From contig CANQRB010000013.1 of NCBI GenBank assembly GCA_947626145.1, forward strand, positions 1 to 47,660: 47,660 nucleotides of DNA, given 5' to 3'. The number at the start of each line of letters is the position of its first letter. Within the stretch, counting starts at the first letter, position 1. Origin of the DNA: an uncultured Clostridia bacterium (lineage in GTDB: Bacteria; Bacillota; Clostridia; UMGS1883). Of this stretch, positions 41,024 to 47,660 are shown one piece after another. The translations under genes and the position numbers were made by a program. Below the pieces are notes generated by a model. The model saw only the letters and a list, made by a program, of their open reading frames with translations. It was not told the DNA's origin and did no database searches.

Positions 41024-42115
41024 TCATTCCGGAACGTACATCCGGCTCAGTTCATCTTCAATTTTCATAAATCTGTCCAGCAGAACGGGGTTGAACACTC
41101 CGCACTCCCCGCCGGTTATCATGGCGATTACCTTTTCCCGGGGATAGGCGTCCTTGTAGACCCGCTTGCTGCTCAGGGCGTCATACACGTCCGCCAGCGA
41201 GACAATCTGGGCCCAGACGGAGATTTCGTCCCCCTTAAGGCCGTCGGGATAGCCCCGGCCGTCCCAGCGCTCGTGGTGGTGGCGGGCGATATCGCAGGCG
41301 TAGCCGAACACCTTGTTTTCCCGCAGCTGGGGGATGGTTTCCAGCAGGGCCTCGCCCCTGACGGTATGGGTCTTTATAACCTCGAACTCCTCCTTTGTCA
41401 GGCGGCCGGGCTTGTTAAGAATATCGTCGGGTATGGCGATCTTGCCCACGTCGTGCATTACGGCGGCCAGCGCGATATTGTCCATATCCTCCTCGGAGAG
41501 GCCGTCGCCCAGATCGGTCTTTTCCAGCATGAGCATCGTTATGTCGTGTATACGGCGGACGTGCTCGCCGCTTTCGCCGTTGCGAAATTCTATCGCGGCG
41601 GCCAGCGCCTCAAACAGGCCCCTGTTGAGGTCGGCTATTCTGTGCTCCTTCTCGATAAGCTCGGAGCTCTGTATCTCCACCCGGCTGCTCAGCTGTTTTC
41701 TCGCCCGGAAAAGCTCCATAACGGAGTTGACCCGCCTCAGCACCACGTAGGGCACGATGGGTTTGCTGATAACGTCCATTACCTCCAGCCGGTAAGCCTC
41801 GCGCATAACGCTGTCGCTGGCGTCGGCCGTTATAAGGAACACCGGTATTTTGCCGTTGAGTCCGGCCTCCTTCATGTGCCGCAGCACCTCAAGGCCGTCC
41901 ATTTCCGGCATTTTAGCGTCCAACAGTATGGCGCTGAACTTCTCGGGATTTCCCAGAATTTTCTCCAGACCTATCCTTCCGTTCTCCGCCTCATCGGTAG
42001 CGTACATGCCGGAAAAAAGATTGTCAAGAATGGCGCGGTTAATCTCATCATCGTCGATGATGAGAATTTCCTCGTTCATCTGAGCGCCTTCCTCAATATC
42101 CAAAGTTGCTGCCAT
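41024..42115 (-). CDS. Response regulator with HD-GYP output domain
   Basis: A 363-aa two-domain protein. The receiver (about 15-130) has IIDDDEINR and the phospho-Asp near 66 (LLDAKMPEMDG). The HD-GYP domain (about 175-345) is canonical: VMHDVGKIAIPDDIL, then HHERWDGRGYPDGLKG, so c-di-GMP hydrolysis is expected. It heads the 18-kb operon. ATG at 42115 has GGAG 9 bases upstream; another ATG at 42079 has a better AGGAAGG site 7 bases upstream and would remove twelve residues without harming the receiver. Phosphorylation through the Hpt protein would set its activity and thereby c-di-GMP level. Confidence 0.93.
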   Translation of the reverse strand: MAATLDIEEGAQMNEEILIIDDDEINRAILDNLFSGMYATDEAENGRIGLEKILGNPEKFSAILLDAKMPEMDGLEVLRHMKEAGLNGKIPVFLITADASDSVMREAYRLEVMDVISKPIVPYVVLRRVNSVMELFRARKQLSSRVEIQSSELIEKEHRIADLNRGLFEALAAAIEFRNGESGEHVRRIHDITMLMLEKTDLGDGLSEEDMDNIALAAVMHDVGKIAIPDDILNKPGRLTKEEFEVIKTHTVRGEALLETIPQLRENKVFGYACDIARHHHERWDGRGYPDGLKGDEISVWAQIVSLADVYDALSSKRVYKDAYPREKVIAMITGGECGVFNPVLLDRFMKIEDELSRMYVPE

Positions 42116-42300
42116 AACTCTTTTCTCCTCACTCTAAAGTGTATAAATCGCCTGCCGACAACACCGCCGAATTTGCCGCCGCTCCCCGCCCTTTTCCCCG
42201 GAGCCGTCACCCCGGAGGGCCCCCGGCCCCGCCGCAGGCCAAAAAGCGGAAAAGTACGACAAATTAAACCGCAATACGATAAGAATCCACATTAAATTCA
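42116..42300 (-). other. GC-rich structured leader of the signalling/EPS operon
   Basis: About 185 transcribed bases between the promoter and the first start codon. The central part (42181-42240) is very GC-rich with several self-complementary words (CCGGGGGCCC, TCCGGGG). I could not match it to a c-di-GMP-I or c-di-GMP-II riboswitch or another known class. It may be a regulatory leader or simply a folded spacer. Confidence 0.4.
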
Positions 42301-42307
42301 TATGTTT

Positions 42308-42336
42308 ATTTTACCACGTTCTCACCTTTATGTCAA
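42308..42336 (-). promoter_or_regulatory. Promoter of the 18-kb signalling/exopolysaccharide operon
   Basis: Minus strand TTGACA (42331-42336), 17-base spacer, TAAAAT (42308-42313). It is the only strong promoter I found for the fifteen leftward genes. Between 42337 and 42566 the sequence is AT-rich and holds nothing else I recognise. Confidence 0.8.
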
Positions 42337-42566
42337 TATTTTTTTTGGTTTTTTTAGCGCGGAATATCGTGTTTTGTCGTACATAATTTCGATATTTTCC
42401 CGCAAAATTGAAACCATACCACATATAGTATATGTGATAACATTCATATCTAATCCTTGTCAGACAATATTATACAAAATTTCAGCGGCGCGCCCGAACG
42501 TACCAAAACAAAATTACGGTCCCAAGACTGCGTTATAAATAACAAATGAATTAACTGCCGCATAAT

Positions 42567-42600
42567 TATTCCTCATTCCTCATTCCTAATTCCTCATTTC
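42567..42600. repeat. Heptad repeat array
   Basis: TTCCTCA/TTCCTAA heptads preceded by AACTGCCGC, as in the other arrays, immediately beyond the terminator of the small peptide gene. Confidence 0.75.
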
Positions 42601-42610
42601 TTTACCACGC

Positions 42611-42641
42611 AAAAGGGCGTCCCTTTCGGGACGCCCTCGCT
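42611..42641 (-). terminator. Rho-independent terminator
   Basis: Minus strand AGGGCGTCCC, loop GAAA, GGGACGCCCT, then TTT. It ends the transcript of the LamG protein and small peptide genes and insulates the EPS operon promoter. Confidence 0.9.
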
Positions 42642-42662
42642 TTTGTGTATTGCGCGGTCAAA

Positions 42663-42845
42663 TCACTTGCCGGACCAATATTTCTGTTTGTTAGCCTCGG
42701 TGCGTTCAGCGTCGACAACACTGTAATTGATCTTCTTCTCTCCGGAGTTATTAACACCGGGCTGAACCAGCATATTGGAGTCCATTATGGCCTCAACAGC
42801 GTTAAGCTCAACGGAATTGATCACGGGTGTATTGAATTTTTTCAT
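42663..42845 (-). CDS. Small peptide, possible precursor peptide, 60 aa
   Basis: A 60-codon gene starting MKKFNTPVINSVELNAVEAI. AAGGAGGT lies 9 bases from ATG 42845 and only 3 from ATG 42851, so the former is chosen. The Lys-Lys then Pro-x-Val/Ile start with an acidic amphipathic stretch resembles the N-termini of small peptides that accompany RiPP or export systems in Clostridia; the second half is polar (VNNSGEKKINYSVVDAE) and has no cysteine. There is no modifying enzyme or transporter beside it. It follows the 1423-aa secreted protein by about 19 bases and precedes a strong terminator, so it is the last gene of that transcript. Function unknown. Confidence 0.7.
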   Translation of the reverse strand: MKKFNTPVINSVELNAVEAIMDSNMLVQPGVNNSGEKKINYSVVDAERTEANKQKYWSGK

Positions 42846-42864
42846 TGTCATCCTACCTCCTTAA

Positions 42865-45800
42865 TTAAAGCTCGGGGATGAAATCCTGAACGGCGTCGGC
42901 GTCGTCATCGGCGGCGTCGGCCATCTCGGTGGGAACAAACTCAAGGTATACGGACTCAAGGGAAAGAACCATAGCCTCAGCGGCGGCAGCGTCGGGCAGA
43001 GTAATGCTCTTGCCGTCGGGGTTTACGGTAGCGGCAGTGGGATCCTTCGTGGCATCCTCACCGGAACCGATGCCCTGAGTGAACCTGAGTCCAAGGTTAA
43101 AGGCCTGATCGGTAAGAGTGATAGTATTCTTATCTTCGCTTATGGTCATAACCTGTTTGGCTGCGTCGGTGAGTTCACCGTTGGTAAGAAGGATGTTACC
43201 ATTCTTAAGAACATCGTTCACAACTGTAAGCTGCTCATTGCTGATAGTGCCGGTAATCTTGCTGGCTTTTATAGCGTCCATAACAAGACCGTAGATACCG
43301 GCCTTAACGGGGGTCGCAGCCTTAAATACCAAATCACCAACAGTAACGGTGGAAATAGCGGAGTAAACATCGTTGGTGTCCTTGGGAACGATACCAACAC
43401 CGGCGTCCTTAGCGGGATCATACTCGCCGCCGGTTATACCGTCAACAGAAGCGGTAACCTCTACGGCATAGGTCGCACCCTCAATGGGAGTGATCGCGGC
43501 TGTGGGAACATAGTCAATAGTGAAAGCCTTAGCTGCATCATCCCAACCAAGTTTAGCCTCAATAGCGGGAGCCTCATTGATGCCTCTGTGTTGAACATTA
43601 AATGTTCTGAATACATCAGCAGAACCAGCGTTATTATCATAAGCAACCAAACCGTCAATTTCAGTAACGGCGTCTCTGTATGTTACACCGGTAGCAGAAG
43701 CAAGTACATCACCACCGTCAACAGCGGTAATCACAACGTCATAGGTCATTTTCTTGATATCGGTCGTGACCTTTACATGATATGCCTTTGTTGCATCTGG
43801 CTTAATTTTTTCAAACTTTACTGTCTCTGCTCCATCTTTGCCGTCTTCTTTTCCGCCGGCGGGATCCCATGATCTAACTCTTATTCCGTCACCGTTGGTC
43901 TGAATGGAGATTGCATCTCCACCGCCACCGAACGCACCATTACCATTTGCAACCTTACCAATAGTAACAGTACCATTTATAAGTTTCTTGAACACTATGT
44001 CAAATTCAACTTCAGCATATCCGGTATAGTTAGTACCGAAGCTGAAAACGGCTTTACTTCCCTGATCGCCAGAAATCTTTGTATCAGCAGGATAGAGATA
44101 AATTTTGCCTTGAGCAGTCTTGTCTGTTCCCTCTATTGTACCAACAACGTCAATTACAGTAAGAGCGTGCGGGTCTTCTGTGGGAATGGTATACTCACCC
44201 CATGTAACGGCTACATCAGCAGTTGTTTCATTATCAAATGTAACCTTTACCTTTTCGGGAAGTTTCAATTCTTTTCCAAAAATAACATCGACCGCTGTAT
44301 CAGCCACAGATTTAACTCCTACTGTAGAAGCTGTTAAAGGTACATCTACTGTAAGTTCTGCGGGATCAATCGTCAAAGTAGTGTCAGTAACGTCATAAAC
44401 TATAGCCTCTTTATTTACAGTTGCGGGGAGTGCAAATTCTTGACCCTTGAAGCCGTTAAATTTCTGAGAAGCGATTTCTTCACCATCCAGAGTGTATTTT
44501 ACGGTAACATCATATTTTGTACCTTCAAGAGCAACTTCCGCAGGAGTAAGCGCAACACTGTAAATCTTAAAATCATCAATCATGCCGGTGAATCTCGGGT
44601 CATTCCAGTGAGAAGCGCCTATGTAATAACTTATACCTTCTTTAGCTGACAACGTGGTAAAATCAGCAAAGGTTTCGCTGGTTACAGTTTCTGTACCGAC
44701 CTGAACGCCATCCTGATATGCTGTGGCAGTCCAAGAATTATCACCAGTCTTTTCAAGGGTATATGCGATATGATGCCATTCGTTTGCAGGTATTGCGGGA
44801 ACTCCATCATTTCCATCCAATGTCATGCTTCCCTCTACTTTGAAGCTGTTATTACCAGCGGAATAGAATAATGTGCCTGCTTCGCCGTTTCCTTTGGAAT
44901 CAGTGGTACCGAAGTCAAAAAGTCTATCCCAGTCGGAAGACGTTCTGTTTACAAAAGCAGAAATTGTAATGGCTTTAGAAGCAAAGCGCGTATCAGAAAG
45001 AGGATCGTCATTAATCAACATATCCTTAGTGTTGTCAAAGCCACTACCTGTTCCGGCAAATTTTGCAGCCTGTCCATGAATACCCTCATCAACAAAGGTT
45101 ATATTTGTACCATATGTTGCATTATATTTGTTGTTATCAGCCGCATTTGTACCGTTACCGTCAAAAGCGTAATTTACAACTGTATATCCGTCAAGCGTTT
45201 CAACTGTCACAGTGGCTGTAACAGTTACCGTATCAGTTACTTTACCAGTCACAGTCACTGAACCGGCCTTTGCAAACTGATCAATCGTAAGTTTGCCCCA
45301 GTCAACGTCTGCATCAATTGTTTCACCACTTTCAAGCTTAGCTTTAACAGTAGCGGGAAGTGCAGGAATAACGCTCTCACGAGTAGTAACAGTAGCAGGA
45401 TCATCAGCACTTATAATTTTGTCTTCTTTGTATACAGCGTTAACGGTGGTTCCTGCCTTAACAAAGTCAACAACAGCCTTGTTTCCCTGTTCAGCAGAAC
45501 GGACATATGTTTCCTTGTTCTTTCCGACAAGAGTCATGGGCAGATCGTACTCAAACTTTGCACCGACAAATGTATCAACAACAACAGGGTCAATATTGAT
45601 AGCAGCGCCGCTCTCGTCAACAAATTTAACTGTAACGTCTGCGGGAATATCCTCTACCTCATAGAATTTAACGTTATCTATCTTACTGCCGGGACAGTCA
45701 TGCATATAATATACGTCAAATTCAAACATCTTATCAGCTTCAGTTGCTTCAACGATTCCACTAATTGTGTACCACTTATTTTCGTTGCCAGCTGTAAGCT

Positions 45801-47136
45801 GAGTTCCAGTAGCTGTACCGTTTGCGGATATATTAGTCTGAGTTCCTTCAGAGGCATCAACTTGCTCGTTATATTTAAGAGTTCCAGATTTAAAAGGTTC
45901 CGTCGTTTTGTTAAATACAAAACTCGACCAAAGTCCAGCAGCTTTAGTGCTGTAAATATCTATTGAATAGAAATATTTTTTCCCAGCATCAACGGGCACA
46001 GTTGTTTGGAAAGAACGCGTATATCCAAGTCCGGCTTGGTCTTCACTTGACCATGCTGTATTATTAATGTTTTCTAAGGTATTTTCGTTTGTGACTTTAA
46101 AGTATGTTAAGTTATGTCCAAGCGTGCCGTTCTTTTCGTTAAACTCGCCGCCCGGCACTAAATTATCTCCCTTAACATTTTTAACCTTATCTAAGACCTT
46201 TACTTCTTCCTCAACAGCAGCATCATTCACAGTAATTTCCCTTTGATTTTCATTACTGTTTGCAAGTTGATAAATTGATCCATCATTTGCCAAGCGATAC
46301 TTACCGAGGCTGAGAGTATACTTTTCCCCTTGATAATATGGGATCTCTTCGGTGCCGATCTCTTTGCCGTTATCAGTATATTTTACAGTGATAGTGGCGT
46401 TGGTTGCAACAGGCGCAACCTCATAAAGACCCATTTGAGCAAAGTCATGAACCTGCACGTCGTTATTATCCATCCAAGCGTCATTGAAGAAGAAATAGTC
46501 AGCATCAGCACCCGGTTTTATGATGCTTGTCTCATCAGTCCAAGTTGTACATCCGGGCAAAGTTGAACCGGATGTATGTGATTCGGTATTATTTCTATAA
46601 CCTGTACCGCTAAATGTGATTTTGCCATCCACTCCACCTGCGTCAGTATATGTAGCTTCGTTAATTGCACCATAGCGAACATACATATTCGTCGTGGTCT
46701 TATTCTTATATTTCATAGTGAAATAATAAGTTTTTGATGGGTCTATGCCCACAAAGATCATAGGTGCACGCTTCATGTTCCAGCCGCAATTGTCTGACAA
46801 TCCAAATGGCTCTTCAATATACTGGCCTACAGTATCATCATTTTTAAGCCCCCACTGATCGCCACTTGGATTACTGGAAGGCGGATTTTTACCAACTGTA
46901 CTATGGTTAGGGATATCATTTGACCCGTTGCCCCAACTGCCGGTACCTGTACCAAAGGTCCATTCTTCAAAAGCTGGGAACATATTTGCGCTTTTGACTT
47001 CATATTTTATTCCGTCGATCATGACAGTACTGCCAATTTCCAAATCCGCCGCGCTTGCAACCAGCCCGAACGTGGGAACCACTGTCAATACCATAGCCAG
47101 AACTACGGCAAGTGACAGAATTTTTTTAACGTTCAT
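42865..47136 (-). CDS. Giant secreted protein with LamG and Ig-like domains, 1423 aa
   Basis: Signal peptide about 1-30 (ending LVASAA). Residues 40-250 look like a carbohydrate-binding beta-sandwich (WTFGTGTGSWGNG); a MucBP-like repeat (about 253-300) and a second binding module (about 325-490) follow; a Big_4-like Ig domain lies near 580-640 (AKLESGETIDADVDWGKL) and a LamG domain near 655-865 (HHIAYTLEKTGDNSW, GMIDDFKIYSVALTPAEV). More Ig-like and LamG-like regions extend to 1200, and the C-terminus is acidic (DAADDDADAVQDF). I see no catalytic domain, SLH domain or sortase signal. ATG with AAGGAGG. Base use is notably more AT-rich over about 43.6-47.0 kb than in neighbouring genes. Likely a glycan-binding surface or matrix protein. 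Confidence 0.85.
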   Translation of the reverse strand: MNVKKILSLAVVLAMVLTVVPTFGLVASAADLEIGSTVMIDGIKYEVKSANMFPAFEEWTFGTGTGSWGNGSNDIPNHSTVGKNPPSSNPSGDQWGLKNDDTVGQYIEEPFGLSDNCGWNMKRAPMIFVGIDPSKTYYFTMKYKNKTTTNMYVRYGAINEATYTDAGGVDGKITFSGTGYRNNTESHTSGSTLPGCTTWTDETSIIKPGADADYFFFNDAWMDNNDVQVHDFAQMGLYEVAPVATNATITVKYTDNGKEIGTEEIPYYQGEKYTLSLGKYRLANDGSIYQLANSNENQREITVNDAAVEEEVKVLDKVKNVKGDNLVPGGEFNEKNGTLGHNLTYFKVTNENTLENINNTAWSSEDQAGLGYTRSFQTTVPVDAGKKYFYSIDIYSTKAAGLWSSFVFNKTTEPFKSGTLKYNEQVDASEGTQTNISANGTATGTQLTAGNENKWYTISGIVEATEADKMFEFDVYYMHDCPGSKIDNVKFYEVEDIPADVTVKFVDESGAAINIDPVVVDTFVGAKFEYDLPMTLVGKNKETYVRSAEQGNKAVVDFVKAGTTVNAVYKEDKIISADDPATVTTRESVIPALPATVKAKLESGETIDADVDWGKLTIDQFAKAGSVTVTGKVTDTVTVTATVTVETLDGYTVVNYAFDGNGTNAADNNKYNATYGTNITFVDEGIHGQAAKFAGTGSGFDNTKDMLINDDPLSDTRFASKAITISAFVNRTSSDWDRLFDFGTTDSKGNGEAGTLFYSAGNNSFKVEGSMTLDGNDGVPAIPANEWHHIAYTLEKTGDNSWTATAYQDGVQVGTETVTSETFADFTTLSAKEGISYYIGASHWNDPRFTGMIDDFKIYSVALTPAEVALEGTKYDVTVKYTLDGEEIASQKFNGFKGQEFALPATVNKEAIVYDVTDTTLTIDPAELTVDVPLTASTVGVKSVADTAVDVIFGKELKLPEKVKVTFDNETTADVAVTWGEYTIPTEDPHALTVIDVVGTIEGTDKTAQGKIYLYPADTKISGDQGSKAVFSFGTNYTGYAEVEFDIVFKKLINGTVTIGKVANGNGAFGGGGDAISIQTNGDGIRVRSWDPAGGKEDGKDGAETVKFEKIKPDATKAYHVKVTTDIKKMTYDVVITAVDGGDVLASATGVTYRDAVTEIDGLVAYDNNAGSADVFRTFNVQHRGINEAPAIEAKLGWDDAAKAFTIDYVPTAAITPIEGATYAVEVTASVDGITGGEYDPAKDAGVGIVPKDTNDVYSAISTVTVGDLVFKAATPVKAGIYGLVMDAIKASKITGTISNEQLTVVNDVLKNGNILLTNGELTDAAKQVMTISEDKNTITLTDQAFNLGLRFTQGIGSGEDATKDPTAATVNPDGKSITLPDAAAAEAMVLSLESVYLEFVPTEMADAADDDADAVQDFIPEL

Positions 47137-47294
47137 AATTGTTTCCTCCTTGAAAATTTTTAATTTTTTTGTCTACTTTGTCGTGCGGCCGGTCAGGTTG
47201 GGGGCGGGCGCCGGGGTTTCGGTCGACCTTCCGGCTTGCCGGGGCCGCGCTTGCCTCGCCGGGACAAGCCGCATAACACAAATATACATTCTTT

Positions 47295-47323
47295 ATTTTA
47301 GCACTTTAAAACAAATTTGTCAA
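47295..47323 (-). promoter_or_regulatory. Promoter of the 1423-aa protein, with GC-rich leader
   Basis: Minus strand TTGACA (47318-47323), 17-base spacer, TAAAAT (47295-47300). The leader to 47137 is about 150 bases with a GC-rich hairpin-prone centre (for example CCGGC-AA-GCCGG), similar in style to the EPS operon leader. No known riboswitch recognised. Confidence 0.78.
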
Positions 47324-47409
47324 CGAAATTGTACCCCCCCCCGAAATTTTTTCCACCAAATTTTGCACAATTTTTTTGTGCAATTTATACAAAACACCTG
47401 TCGCCGCGC

Positions 47410-47503
47410 AAAAAAATAACTGCCGCTTTGGCTAAAGCTGAGCAGTTATCTTTTAAAATAAAAACTCATTTTGGCTAACCGTTTTACGGCCTCGCCCCTG
47501 TCT
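47410..47503 (-). ncRNA. Antitoxin-like small RNA, copy 3 (orphan)
   Basis: Minus strand TTGACA (47533-47538), 17-base spacer and CATAAT (47510-47515) predict a start near 47503. The conserved GGTTAGCC segment follows, then a hairpin (ATAACTGC 47416-47423 with GCAGTTAT 47442-47449) and a T-run. The plus strand upstream has no hydrophobic peptide with a start and ribosome-binding site, only a polar frame that ends in the hairpin, so the toxin gene appears lost. Confidence 0.6.
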
Positions 47504-47577
47504 GCTTATATTATGCACGATTTTTCTTCCCCTGTCAAGCGTTTTTTGAGAAAATGCGGGGTAATTTATCATACGCG

Positions 47578-47612
47578 CAAAAAAATAACCGACCCTTGCG
47601 GATCGGTTATTC
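47578..47612 (-). terminator. Terminator of the rRNA operon
   Basis: Minus strand AATAACCGATCC, short GCAA loop, GGGTCGGTTATT, then a run of T. It lies directly after the 5S rRNA end. Confidence 0.9.
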
Positions 47613-47617
47613 TTTCC

Positions 47618-47660
47618 AGCCGGCAGCTTCCTACTTTCCCGGGCAGTCGCCCGCCAAGTA
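47618..47660 (-). rRNA. rrf: 5S ribosomal RNA, 3' part
   Basis: Read on the minus strand the last 43 bases begin TACTTGGCGGGCGACTGCCC and continue with GGGAAAGTAGG and GCTGCCGGCTG, the conserved 3' third of bacterial 5S rRNA (helices IV and I). The gene is cut by the window edge. The exact 3' end is set a few bases before the terminator stem. Confidence 0.9.

Noticed and set aside
42116-42300. c-di-GMP riboswitch in the operon leader
   Set aside because: I looked for the conserved CAAACC and GCAAAGCC-type words of c-di-GMP-I and the class II core and did not find them; kept only as an open question.
46928-47419. Plus-strand frame ending in the copy-3 hairpin as a possible toxin
   Set aside because: The end of the frame is polar and basic with cysteine and arginine, lacks a start with ribosome-binding site near the expected place, and has no membrane helix.
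1-47660. tRNA genes, phage genes or transposases
   Set aside because: None was recognised on either strand; the mobile-looking sequences are all short and non-coding.

Overview
The window looks like a chromosomal segment of a Gram-positive anaerobe of the Bacillota, class Clostridia, most plausibly an uncultured gut or rumen member related to the Oscillospirales. This rests on MecA, MutS2, a one-chain glycyl-tRNA synthetase, AGGAGG ribosome-binding sites, textbook sigma-A promoters with 17-base spacers, GC-rich genes between AT-rich gaps, and many short non-coding repeats. No phylogenetic search was possible, so the order is inference. The 3' end of a 5S rRNA gene lies at the right edge, so an rRNA operon reads into the window from the right.

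Layout. 1-8.8 kb is a patchwork: mecA, a GH35 beta-galactosidase with a polysaccharide deacetylase, an acyltransferase, a small type I toxin-antitoxin-like locus inside a 46-bp inverted repeat, an alkyladenine DNA glycosylase, an unknown 138-aa protein, an HPr-kinase-like P-loop protein and an SLH/C39-like exported protein. 8.8-13.3 kb holds mutS2, a 105-aa leader-like acidic protein, two adjacent MITE-like elements and a glutamate-cysteine ligase-like gene. 13.4-19 kb is one giant secreted heparinase II/III-type lyase. 19-24 kb has repeats, a sugar nucleotidyltransferase, glycyl-tRNA synthetase and a secreted GH26 hydrolase.

24.0-42.1 kb is the core of the window: fifteen leftward genes with gaps of -4 to 48 bases, apparently one 18-kb operon behind a single strong promoter at 42308-42336. 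Its front encodes a phosphorelay and cyclic-di-GMP circuit: a REC-HD-GYP phosphodiesterase-type regulator, a free Hpt protein, a membrane GGDEF cyclase and a hybrid sensor kinase. The rest encodes exopolysaccharide synthesis: priming glycosylphosphotransferase, two Wzz-like chain-length proteins, glycosyltransferases, a Wzy-like polymerase, a metallophosphoesterase, a second HD-GYP-like protein and a LicD transferase. One Wzz-like protein carries a cytoplasmic degenerate EAL domain, which would place a c-di-GMP sensor directly on the polymer-length machinery. This is the best candidate for an undescribed system.

42.6-47.1 kb encodes a 1423-aa secreted LamG/Ig-like protein followed at once by a 60-aa peptide. 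The carbohydrate-active secreted proteins (GH35, deacetylase, lyase, GH26, LamG protein) fit a glycan-degrading lifestyle, with the EPS operon giving regulated capsule or biofilm. A conserved antitoxin-like small-RNA unit occurs three times (about 20-172, 5098-5220, 47410-47538), only one with a recognisable toxin gene.
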